Assembly (NCBI RefSeq): GCF_039555325.1
Contig: NZ_CP154608.1
Span: forward strand, 744,001 to 808,000
DNA from: Sphingomicrobium sp. XHP0239
GTDB taxonomy: Bacteria > Pseudomonadota > Alphaproteobacteria > Sphingomonadales > Sphingomonadaceae
DNA: 64,000 nucleotides
Direction: 5' to 3'
The notes beneath the pieces were generated by a model. The model saw only the letters and a list, made by a program, of their open reading frames with translations, did no database searches and was not told the DNA's origin. Positions 58,129-64,000 of this stretch are shown here, piece by piece (the stretch's first letter is position 1; each line of letters opens with the position of its first letter). The position numbers and the translations under genes were made by a program.

Positions 58129-58364
58129 TCAGTCGCGCAATTCCTCGATCTGCCGCGTGAGCGTGTCTTCCTTCTCGACCGCGATCCGTTCGAGCACCTG
58201 GACCCGGTCGCGCAGCTTGCCGACCTCTCGTCGCGCAGGGCCTTCATCTCTCCGTCGTCGGGCACGTTCTCGCGGACTCTGCGACGGGTCTTGGCCATTT
58301 CCTGTAAGATACCGCCGACGGTGGCGATGAATACGATCGCCACCACCATCTCGAACACTTCCAT
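58129..58364 (-). pseudogene. PspB-like small membrane protein D, frameshifted
   Basis: The last member of the array after pspC. It begins with a membrane helix (MEVFEMVVAIVFIATVGGIL) and a basic linker, then the reading frame slips near 58222-58232 (GACGAGAGG on the minus strand). In the other frame it continues with VGKLRDRVQVLERIAVEKED and ends ...IEELRD before TGA, which restores the coiled-coil motif shared by its neighbours. Total 236 bases, not a multiple of three; a 1-base loss or 2-base gain would explain it. ATG overlaps the stop of gene C (TGATG). Confidence 0.7.
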
Positions 58365-58678
58365 CAGTCGTCCTTTCGATCGATCGGTGCCGGTCGCCGC
58401 TCTGGCCGCGGGGGCAAGGCGTCGAGCTTATCGATCTCCGAGGCCAGTCGCGAGGGCTTGTCGGTCACGATGCGTTCGAGCGTCTCGATCCGGTCGTAGA
58501 GCTGTTCGACGCGTTCGCGCAGTGCCCCGTTCTCGGCGCGAAGTTCGTCCCGGTCGTTGCTGCCGACCCGGTTCATCCGCTCCTTCTCGTGGGACATGGC
58601 AGCCCATTTGGTGATGAACGTACCGACAATGGCGGCCAGCAATACGACGACGATCCCGATGATGAGCAGGCTGGACAT
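58364..58678 (-). CDS. PspB-like small membrane protein C
   Basis: A 104-residue protein: N-terminal membrane helix (about 4-25), then a Leu/Glu/Arg coiled coil with DELRAENGALRERVEQLYDR and RIETLERIVTD, followed by EIDKLDALPP and a charged Pro-rich tail. The stop-start junctions with its neighbours are a 1-base overlap downstream and exact adjacency upstream. Shares the coiled-coil motif with PspB; no specific function is known. Confidence 0.75.
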   Translation of the reverse strand: MSSLLIIGIVVVLLAAIVGTFITKWAAMSHEKERMNRVGSNDRDELRAENGALRERVEQLYDRIETLERIVTDKPSRLASEIDKLDALPPRPERRPAPIDRKDD

Positions 58679-58984
58679 CTAGCGTCGCTCCTCGTGGCGT
58701 TCGCGCGCCTCGAGCGGCGGGATGTCGCGCAGCGCCTCGATCTGTTCGGCGGTGTCGGCGCCGCGATCGGTGGCGATGCGTTCCAGCACCCGAATGCGCT
58801 TCTCTAGCGCCTCGATCCGCGCTTCGTGCGCTTCGGCGCGTGTACCTTCCTCGCGCCGGATCACGTTCCCCATGTCGTCGGTGATCGGATAGCCGTGCTT
58901 GGCCTTCATCCAGTTCGACAGGAAACCCCCGATCGAACTGATGAGAATGATTGCCAGAATGAATTCGAAAGTCCCGATTTCCAC
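58679..58984 (-). CDS. PspB-like small membrane protein B
   Basis: A 101-residue protein: membrane helix (about 5-25, TFEFILAIILISSIGGF), then WMKAKHGYPITDD, and a coiled coil with RIEALEKRIRVLERIATD and EQIEALRDIPP. Start is GTG at 58984, two bases after the stop of gene A. GNVIRREEG and GYP motifs resemble gene A, so A and B look like duplicates of one another more than of C and D. Confidence 0.75.
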   Translation of the reverse strand: MEIGTFEFILAIILISSIGGFLSNWMKAKHGYPITDDMGNVIRREEGTRAEAHEARIEALEKRIRVLERIATDRGADTAEQIEALRDIPPLEARERHEERR

Positions 58985-58986
58985 GT

Positions 58987-59313
58987 TTAGTTGGCCCCCT
59001 TGTCCCTTTTTTCCAATTGTTCGATCTCGCGCGCCAGGCTGTAGCTCTGGTCGGTGACGATCTTTTCGACCGTCTCGACGCGCTCCTTCATCGCGCTCAT
59101 CTGCGCCCGCAATTCGGCATTCTCGCCCGTCAGCAGCTTGATCCGCTCTTCCGCTTCGCGATCCTTGTGCGGGTGGATGGCGTTCCCCCAACTGCCTTCG
59201 AGCGGATAACCGTTCTTGATCTTGAGCCAGGTGGTGAAGACCCAACCCCCCACGCTCACCGCGACGATCGTGGTGATGAAGGGGGCAAGGTTGATGATCG
59301 CTTCGATGGGCAT
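58987..59313 (-). CDS. PspB-like small membrane protein A
   Basis: A 108-residue protein: membrane helix (about 8-30, INLAPFITTIVAVSVGGWVF), then WLKIKNGYPLEGSWGNAIHP, and a coiled coil with ERIKLLTGENAELRAQM and RVETVEKIVTD, ending in LAREIEQLEKRD. It lies 12 bases after pspC. The helix-linker-coil plan resembles PspB (which also pairs a membrane helix with an ERIM-type coil), with a longer linker. Confidence 0.75.
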   Translation of the reverse strand: MPIEAIINLAPFITTIVAVSVGGWVFTTWLKIKNGYPLEGSWGNAIHPHKDREAEERIKLLTGENAELRAQMSAMKERVETVEKIVTDQSYSLAREIEQLEKRDKGAN

Positions 59314-59325
59314 GTCGGAAGGCTC

Positions 59326-59712
59326 CTACTTCAGTTCGTCGATCTGTCGCGCGAGGACGCGGTTCTCGCTGGTGACGTAGCTCTCGATGTCGGCGAGGCG
59401 GCGGTCGATCGCGCGGAATTCGGCGTGGATCGACTTGGCGGTCTTGGTCGGGCTGGCACGGACCCCGCGCCAGAAGCGCTGATCTTCCTCATTCTCATAT
59501 TTGAGCTCGGCCGGCTTGTCCTCGGCGACCACGCCCGCGATGAGGTAGAGGAGGAACGCCCCGCCCGAGCTCATCAGAATGGCGAACAGGACCATGATCC
59601 GCATCAGCGTGAGATCGATGCCGGTATAGTCCGACAGGCCCGCGCACACGCCCATGACCTTGCCGTTGGCCTTGTCCTTGTAGAATTTCGTGCGGCTCGG
59701 GGACGGGGGCAT
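59326..59712 (-). CDS. pspC: Phage shock protein C (PspC)
   Basis: A 128-residue PspC-domain membrane protein: FYKDKANGKVMGVCAGLSDYTGID, then a membrane helix (about 35-62, LMRIMVLFAILMSSGG). A C-terminal tail (about 95-128) contains RRLADIESYVTSENRVL, resembling the coiled-coil motif of the four small proteins behind it. PspC is an envelope-stress sensor and regulator. The start overlaps the pspB stop (TGATG). Confidence 0.9.
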   Translation of the reverse strand: MPPSPSRTKFYKDKANGKVMGVCAGLSDYTGIDLTLMRIMVLFAILMSSGGAFLLYLIAGVVAEDKPAELKYENEEDQRFWRGVRASPTKTAKSIHAEFRAIDRRLADIESYVTSENRVLARQIDELK

Positions 59713-60041
59713 CAGCGGCGCTCCTTTCGCGATCCGGACAGGAGGGCTTCATGCTCGGCGAGCAGGTCGTCGGCCCGTTCCAGCAGCGCCTGGTCGCGGT
59801 TGCGTTCAGGCAGCGCGCATTTCTGTCGCCATTCGGGATCCTCGGCGCTCATGATCCGCTCGATCGTGCAGAGACGATCGTCGAGCCGCCGCGCGGCATC
59901 GTGCAATTGCTCAAGCAACTTCTCGTCCGGTTGCGTCAGCGTCGCCTGACCCTTCCACTTAGTGACATAGTGAAAGATCAGCCACGGCAATGCGATGAAG
60001 ATCGCCGCGATCGCGAAAAACCCCATGAACTCGTCCATCAT
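59712..60041 (-). CDS. pspB: Phage shock protein B (PspB)
   Basis: A 109-residue PspB: N-terminal membrane helix (FFAIAAIFIALPWLIFHYVT), then a cytoplasmic coiled coil with ARRLDDRLCTIERIMSAEDP and WRQK. Longer than E. coli PspB (74) with an additional charged tail. With PspC it senses membrane damage and releases PspA. Two ATGs in tandem start the frame; GGGGA precedes them. Overlaps pspC by one base. Confidence 0.88.
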   Translation of the reverse strand: MMDEFMGFFAIAAIFIALPWLIFHYVTKWKGQATLTQPDEKLLEQLHDAARRLDDRLCTIERIMSAEDPEWRQKCALPERNRDQALLERADDLLAEHEALLSGSRKERR

Positions 60042-60068
60042 TTTCCCCTTTTCGATCCCCTCGGGAAT

Positions 60069-60737
60069 CTAGTTCGATTTGCTCTTCAAGGCGGCCTTCA
60101 TGGCCTCCAGCTCGGCATCGACCTTGTCCGAAGAGCGAAGGTCGGAGATTTCTTCCTCGAGGCTCTTGGGCCCCGTCATGCCCAGGGCATCGGCCTGGCC
60201 CTCGGCCATGTCGGCGCGCCGCTCGAGGCTCTCGAAGCGCGAAAAGGCGTCCTGCGTGCGGCTGCCGTTCAGCACCTCGCTCGCCTTGTGTCGGTTCATC
60301 GCGCTTTCGAGACGATTGGCGATGGCGTTCTGGCGACTGCGTGCCTCGCGCAGCTTGGACTGAAGCTTCGCGATGTCCGCCTCGTAGATCTTGAGCGTCT
60401 CGTCGATCTGCGCGAGTTCCTCGTTCAGACCCTCGGCCATGTCCTTGGCCTTCTGCCGTTCGACCAGCGCCTGCTTGGCAAGGTCCTCGCGGTCCTTCGA
60501 AAGGGCAAGCTCGGCCTTCTCGGTCCAGCTTTCCTGCAATTGTTCGAGCCGGGCCATCGCGCGGCGCATTTCCTTGCCGTCGGCAATGCTTCGCGCCGCG
60601 GAGGCGCGGACCTCGACGAGTGTTTCCTCCATTTCGAGAATGATCATGCGGATCATGCGCGCCGGATCTTCGGCACGGTCGAGCAGCTCTGTCATATTGG
60701 CTGCGAAAATGTCCCTTACACGGGAAAAGATTGCCAT
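60069..60737 (-). CDS. pspA: Phage shock protein A (PspA)
   Basis: A 222-residue PspA/IM30 (Vipp1-like) protein, an ESCRT-III-like coiled-coil polymer. N-terminal amphipathic helix (MAIFSRVRDIFAANM) binds stressed membranes; the long coiled coil (about 25-185) follows, with EDPARMIRMIILEMEETL. PspA also inhibits PspF when unstressed. It starts the operon pspA-pspB-pspC plus four small genes, directly downstream of a sigma-54 promoter. GGAG lies 7 bases before ATG. Confidence 0.95.
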   Translation of the reverse strand: MAIFSRVRDIFAANMTELLDRAEDPARMIRMIILEMEETLVEVRASAARSIADGKEMRRAMARLEQLQESWTEKAELALSKDREDLAKQALVERQKAKDMAEGLNEELAQIDETLKIYEADIAKLQSKLREARSRQNAIANRLESAMNRHKASEVLNGSRTQDAFSRFESLERRADMAEGQADALGMTGPKSLEEEISDLRSSDKVDAELEAMKAALKSKSN

Positions 60738-60773
60738 AGGGCACTCCGTCTAGATGCGTATTGTCCCAACATA

Positions 60774-60789
60774 TGCGAGAATCGTGCCA
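60774..60789 (-). promoter_or_regulatory. Sigma-54 (-24/-12) promoter of the psp operon
   Basis: On the minus strand TGGCACG-ATTC-TCGCA matches the -24/-12 consensus TGGCACG-N4-TTGCA with one mismatch and the required GG-N10-GC spacing. It lies 37 bases before the pspA ATG, in the gap shared with pspF, exactly where a PspF-activated promoter is expected. Confidence 0.85.
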
Positions 60790-60863
60790 ATAGTGTCAAT
60801 TAAGCTTCCAATCGTCAATCTCATGGCTTTTCGACCGACGGTGGGTTGAAACATCTTGCCAGA

Positions 60864-60881
60864 TGGTGGGATTTTCCACCA
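60864..60881 (+). promoter_or_regulatory. Inverted repeat before pspF, possible operator
   Basis: TGGTGG-GATTTT-CCACCA is a perfect 6-base inverted repeat in the divergent gap, 10 bases before the chosen pspF ATG and about 75 bases upstream of the psp -24 element. It could be a PspF enhancer site with autoregulation, as in enterobacteria, or an RNA hairpin in the pspF leader. Confidence 0.4.
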
Positions 60882-60891
60882 CATAAAGCGC

Positions 60892-61935
60892 ATGGAGCGG
60901 ACCAATCAGTTCGTCGGGCAATCGCTTGCCTTTCTCGACGCGGTCGAGCGCGCCAGTCGCGCTGCCCCGCTGAACCGCCCGGTGCTGGTCATCGGGGAGC
61001 GGGGAACGGGCAAGGAACTCATTGCCGAGCGCCTGCACCGTCTTTCCACCCGCTGGTCGGGGCCGCTGGTGACGATGAACTGCGCCGCGCTTCCCGAAAA
61101 TCTGATCGAGGCCGAACTGTTCGGTCACGAGGCCGGGGCCTTCACGGGGGCGAGCAAGACCCGCCAGGGACGGTTCGAGGAAGCCGACGGCGGAACGCTC
61201 TTCCTCGACGAGCTGGCAACCTTGTCATCTGGTGCGCAAGACCGGCTGTTACGTGCTGTAGAATATGGGGAAATCACGCGTATCGGCGCCTCGAAGCCGA
61301 TCCGTGTCGACGTGCGCATCGTCGCGGCGACCAACGAACATCTTCCCAGTCTCGTCGAACGCGGCCAATTTCGCGCCGATCTTCTCGATCGCCTTTCGTT
61401 CGAGGTCGTCACGCTACCGCCGCTGCGGGCACGCGAAGGAGATATCGGTTTGCTGGCCGACCATTTCGGTCGGCGCATGGCGGTCGAACTCGACTGGCCG
61501 AACTGGCCCGGCTTCGACGAACGGGCGACTGAGCGGCTCGAACAGCATCCGTGGCCAGGCAATGTCCGCGAACTGCGCAACGTCGTCGAACGCGCCGTCT
61601 ATCGCGCCGAGGATCCCGAGCGACAGGTCGCCACGATCAATTTCGATCCGTTCGAATCGCCTTGGTCCCCGCGACCCTCCGACCGAAGTGCCGGCGATGC
61701 AGCGAACGCGGGGGCGCCCGCGTCCGCCAATGGAGCTTCTGCTTCCGCCCCGATCCCGCCCACCGCCGAAACCGATGATTTCAAGGCGAGTGTTACCGAA
61801 TATGAGCGCGCGCTGCTGTCCGCCGCGCTCGAGCGCAACCGCTACAACCAACGCGCAACGGCCGATGCAGTGGGTCTGAGCTACGATCAGCTGCGCCACG
61901 CTATCAAGCGCCTCGACCTGTCGAGCGAGGGCTGA
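60892..61935 (+). CDS. pspF: PspF sigma-54-dependent activator
   Basis: A 347-residue AAA+ enhancer-binding protein without an N-terminal receiver, as in PspF. Walker A GERGTGKELIAERL, the GAFTGA loop (GHEAGAFTGASKTRQG) that contacts sigma-54, Walker B GGTLFLDELA, then the C-terminal FIS-type helix-turn-helix (about 300-345, NRYNQRATADAVGLS). A low-complexity Ala/Pro-rich linker (about 265-290) joins the two. The start at 60892 (MERTNQFVGQS) matches the PspF form; the ATG at 60856 would read through the inverted repeat. Confidence 0.92.
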   Translation: MERTNQFVGQSLAFLDAVERASRAAPLNRPVLVIGERGTGKELIAERLHRLSTRWSGPLVTMNCAALPENLIEAELFGHEAGAFTGASKTRQGRFEEADGGTLFLDELATLSSGAQDRLLRAVEYGEITRIGASKPIRVDVRIVAATNEHLPSLVERGQFRADLLDRLSFEVVTLPPLRAREGDIGLLADHFGRRMAVELDWPNWPGFDERATERLEQHPWPGNVRELRNVVERAVYRAEDPERQVATINFDPFESPWSPRPSDRSAGDAANAGAPASANGASASAPIPPTAETDDFKASVTEYERALLSAALERNRYNQRATADAVGLSYDQLRHAIKRLDLSSEG

Positions 61936-62015
61936 GCCAAACCGCTGCCCTGACTGGCGGAATCGCCTGTTCCGTGGTATCGAATGACCCCTGCCGTTAC
62001 CGAGGGAGACGTTCG

Positions 62016-62558
62016 ATGTCTGTCGCTTCTCTGGCCATTCTTTCAATCGCGCTGACGGGTGGTGCGCCCGTGGGCATCACCCTCGGCGAGACGCATGCGA
62101 AGAGCTGCTACGACGCGGCCGAGGCCGGCAATACCAGCCGATTTGCGCTGGCGTCCTGCGAACGGGCGCTCGCGGTTCAGCCGCTCAGCGCCGGCGACAA
62201 GGCCTCGACGCTCGTCAATCGCGGCATCATTCGCATGAACCGCGGTGAGTACAATCTGGCAGATCGCGATTTTGCCGAAGCCCTCAAACTCGATGCCTCG
62301 CAGGCCGAAGCCTATCTCAATGCGGCGATCCTGGCGTTGCGCCGGGCGGATAGCGCGCGGGCGCTGACCTATTCCTCCCGCTCGATCGAGCTGGAAACGC
62401 GCAAGCCGCACATCGCCTATTATGTGCGCGGAATGGCCAACGAGGATCGGGGCGCCGCGAGCGCGGCCTATCGCGACCTGCAAATGGCGCAGTCGCTCGC
62501 TCCCGGTTGGGACGTGCCGGCGATCGAACTGACGCGCTATTCGGTGGTGACGCGCTGA
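62016..62558 (+). CDS. Exported TPR-repeat protein
   Basis: A 180-residue protein with a weak signal peptide (about 1-22, MSVASLAILSIALTGGAP) and tetratricopeptide repeats (about 50-165; LVNRGIIRMNRGEYNLADRD, then AYLNAAILALRRAD). Two cysteines (in SCYDAAEAG and ASCERAL) may pair. Start at 62016 with GAGGGAG upstream, not the ATG at 61974. Function unknown. Confidence 0.82.
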   Translation: MSVASLAILSIALTGGAPVGITLGETHAKSCYDAAEAGNTSRFALASCERALAVQPLSAGDKASTLVNRGIIRMNRGEYNLADRDFAEALKLDASQAEAYLNAAILALRRADSARALTYSSRSIELETRKPHIAYYVRGMANEDRGAASAAYRDLQMAQSLAPGWDVPAIELTRYSVVTR

Positions 62559-62663
62559 GGCGCTGACCACACGAACGTAAGAAAGTCTTTGGGCGAAGCG
62601 TTGCAACGCTGCGCAGGGCCACGCGTTGCCAAAGTGAACCTATCATCCAACAGGAGCACAAGA

Positions 62664-63293
62664 ATGGCCTTCGAACTTCCCGATCTTCCTTTCGCCAAAG
62701 ACGCGCTAGGCGACCATATGTCGTCCGAAACGCTCGATTACCATCATGGCAAGCATCACAAGGCCTATGTCGACAAGACCAACAAGGCGGTCGAGGACGA
62801 CAAGCACGGCATCAAAGGCAAGAAGCTCAGCGAAGTGATCAAGCACGCCGCCGAAAAGGGAGAGCAGGGCCTGTTCAACAATTCGGCGCAGGTATGGAAC
62901 CACAGCTTCTTCTGGCAGTGCCTCGCGCCCGAAGGATCGACCAAGCCGTCCGAAAAGCTGAACAAGATGATCGCCGACGATTTCGGTTCGACCGAAAAGC
63001 TGCTCGACAAGTTGCAGGAAGAAAGCGCCGGTCATTTCGCAAGCGGTTGGGGCTGGCTCATTCTCAACAACGGCAAGCTGGAAGTGACCAGCCTGCACGA
63101 CGCCGACAGCCCGGTCGCCCACGGCATGACCCCGCTGTTCACCGTGGATGTGTGGGAACACGCCTACTATCTCGACTACCAGAATGCGCGCCCCGATTAT
63201 CTGAAGAGCGTGCTGCACAACATCGTGAACTGGGACTTCGTGAGCGAGAATCTCGACGGCAACGGCATCGCCCGCGCCGATCAGGAAGGCTAA
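62664..63293 (+). CDS. sodB: Superoxide dismutase, Fe type
   Basis: A 209-residue Fe/Mn-SOD with ligands His in DYHHGKHHKAYVD, His in QVWNHSFFW, and Asp/His in VDVWEHAYYLDYQN. The QCLAPEG loop (Gln after WNHSFFWQC) supports the Fe form, which has this Gln at the N-terminal side. No signal peptide, so cytosolic. Start at 62664 with AGGAG. A strong hairpin terminator follows. Confidence 0.95.
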   Translation: MAFELPDLPFAKDALGDHMSSETLDYHHGKHHKAYVDKTNKAVEDDKHGIKGKKLSEVIKHAAEKGEQGLFNNSAQVWNHSFFWQCLAPEGSTKPSEKLNKMIADDFGSTEKLLDKLQEESAGHFASGWGWLILNNGKLEVTSLHDADSPVAHGMTPLFTVDVWEHAYYLDYQNARPDYLKSVLHNIVNWDFVSENLDGNGIARADQEG

Positions 63294-63317
63294 CGCACTC
63301 CGACCTCGATGCTTCAG

Positions 63318-63353
63318 AAAGGGCGGTGACTTCGGTCGCCGCCCTTATTGTTT
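63318..63353. terminator. Bidirectional terminator between sodB and the ABC-2 gene
   Basis: AAAGGGCGGTGAC and GTCGCCGCCCTT form a 10-bp stem (one G-U) with a TTCG tetraloop; a T-rich run follows on the plus strand and an AAA tract precedes it, which reads as TTT on the minus strand. The stop of the minus-strand permease (63345-63347) lies within the stem. Confidence 0.88.
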
Positions 63354-63998
63354 GAGCCGCTTGCCCGTCCGGAAGATGTACGCGATGGCCGCGAGCGGGA
63401 CGAGGATCGACAGCGCCATCGCAGCCACGCTGGCAACGAGCGGCACGTCGGCGACGCCGTAGAAGGTCCATCGATAGCCCGAGACGAGATAGACGACGGG
63501 ATTGAAGAGGGTGACGGTCCGCCACGGTTCGGCAAGGGAGTCGACCGCGTAGAAAATCCCGCCGAGAAAGGCGAGGGGGGTGACCACCAGCAGCGGCGCG
63601 AACTGCAACTGTTCGAAATTGTCCGCCAAGAGCCCGATCAGGAACCCGAACAGACAGAAACCCACCGCAATCGCGACGAGGAACAGCAGCATCAACAGGG
63701 GATGCTCGACCCGAACCTCGACGAACAGCGTCGCGGTCGCCAGCGTGACCAGTGCGAGGATGACCGATTTGGTCACCGCCGCGCCGACGTAGCCCGTGAC
63801 CGTTTCCAGCGGCGACAGCGGAGCGGACAGAATTTCGTAGATCGTACCTGTGAACTTGGGAAAGTAGATGCCGAAACTGGCATTGGCGATCGACTGGGTC
63901 AGCACCGACAACAGGATCAAACCCGGCACGATGAAGCTGCCATAGTCGATGCCCGCCATGTCGCTCATCCGCCCCCCGATCGCCGATCCGAAGACGAG
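63345..63998 (-). CDS. ABC-2 type transporter permease, 5' end cut by window
   Basis: The C-terminal 217 residues of an ABC-2 permease, the membrane subunit of an exporter (drug, polysaccharide or lipid; not resolved). The frame is open to base 63998 and reads LVFGSAIGGRMSDMAGIDYG in front of the ATG at 63968, a family block, so that ATG is internal. About six membrane helices are visible, with SIANASFGIYFPKFTGTIYE and PLLVVTPLAFLGGIFYAVD as ABC-2 signatures. The ATP-binding subunit should lie outside the window. Confidence 0.9.
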   Translation of the reverse strand, partial: LVFGSAIGGRMSDMAGIDYGSFIVPGLILLSVLTQSIANASFGIYFPKFTGTIYEILSAPLSPLETVTGYVGAAVTKSVILALVTLATATLFVEVRVEHPLLMLLFLVAIAVGFCLFGFLIGLLADNFEQLQFAPLLVVTPLAFLGGIFYAVDSLAEPWRTVTLFNPVVYLVSGYRWTFYGVADVPLVASVAAMALSILVPLAAIAYIFRTGKRLKQ

Positions 63999-64000
63999 GA

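Overview
This 64 kb stretch is dense (gaps mostly under 150 bases), GC-rich bacterial chromosome with no phage, transposase, CRISPR, rRNA or tRNA gene that I could see. The content points to an alphaproteobacterium, most likely of the order Sphingomonadales: a CckA hybrid kinase, a ChpT phosphotransferase, an HdaA-type DnaA regulator, the pepA-holC and lptD-surA-pdxA-rsmA orders, and a GTTC-N7-GTTC SOS box before recA. The genus is an inference. The first gene (pckA) and the last (an ABC-2 permease) run off the window ends.

Layout. 1-6.4 kb: end of pckA, a SlyD-like isomerase, an exported amidohydrolase, a DUF885 lipoprotein and an NfeD/SPFH pair. 6.4-10.4 kb: CitE-like lyase, guaB, an RsmB-type methyltransferase, a TPR protein. 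10.4-15.9 kb (minus): lptD-surA-pdxA-rsmA. 16-19 kb: pepA, holC, ndk, an FMN reductase. 19-21 kb (minus): purM and a purN fused to a YjbR-like domain. 21-26.6 kb: a periplasmic HMA-like protein, hdaA, ppk1 and ppx in a tight run. 26.6-28.1 kb (minus): an I78 inhibitor lipoprotein and rnd. 28.2-31 kb: aspS, a divergent PPK2-like protein and a 51-residue DUF2256 protein. 31-33.5 kb (minus): greB and slt. 33.6-42.4 kb: dapA, smpB, DUF2062, an M13 peptidase, cckA, a lone receiver, a hydrolase and recA. 42.4-48.5 kb: MFS pump, GST, symporter, HAD hydrolase, rpoH and rluD. 48.6-54.5 kb: chpT and cheA-cheW-cheY-cheB-cheR. 54.5-57.3 kb: amidase, rnpB RNA, a frameshifted CPBP protease and a J-domain protein. 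57.3-58.1 kb (minus): PaaI-like thioesterase and sufE. 58.1-61.9 kb: an expanded phage-shock locus. 62-64 kb: TPR protein, sodB and the ABC-2 permease.

How the parts work together. Three regulatory themes stand out. First, the CckA-ChpT phosphorelay (normally feeding CtrA and CpdR) lies near a chemotaxis operon whose cheA and cheY leaders each carry a one-mismatch CtrA-type box. Second, envelope stress: pspF is divergent from pspA-pspB-pspC under a good sigma-54 promoter, and four more small membrane proteins with a PspB-like coiled-coil motif follow. Third, polyphosphate and replication control: hdaA, ppk1 and ppx are translationally coupled, with a PPK2-like protein lacking the usual acidic residues about 3.5 kb on.

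Small-scale oddities: four convergent gene pairs end on a shared CTAG in which each strand reads TAG; holC appears to start at CTG; two frameshifts lie within 2.3 kb of each other (CPBP protease and the last psp-array gene); and purN carries a second domain. The only gap above 300 bases between protein genes (55208-55659) holds rnpB.
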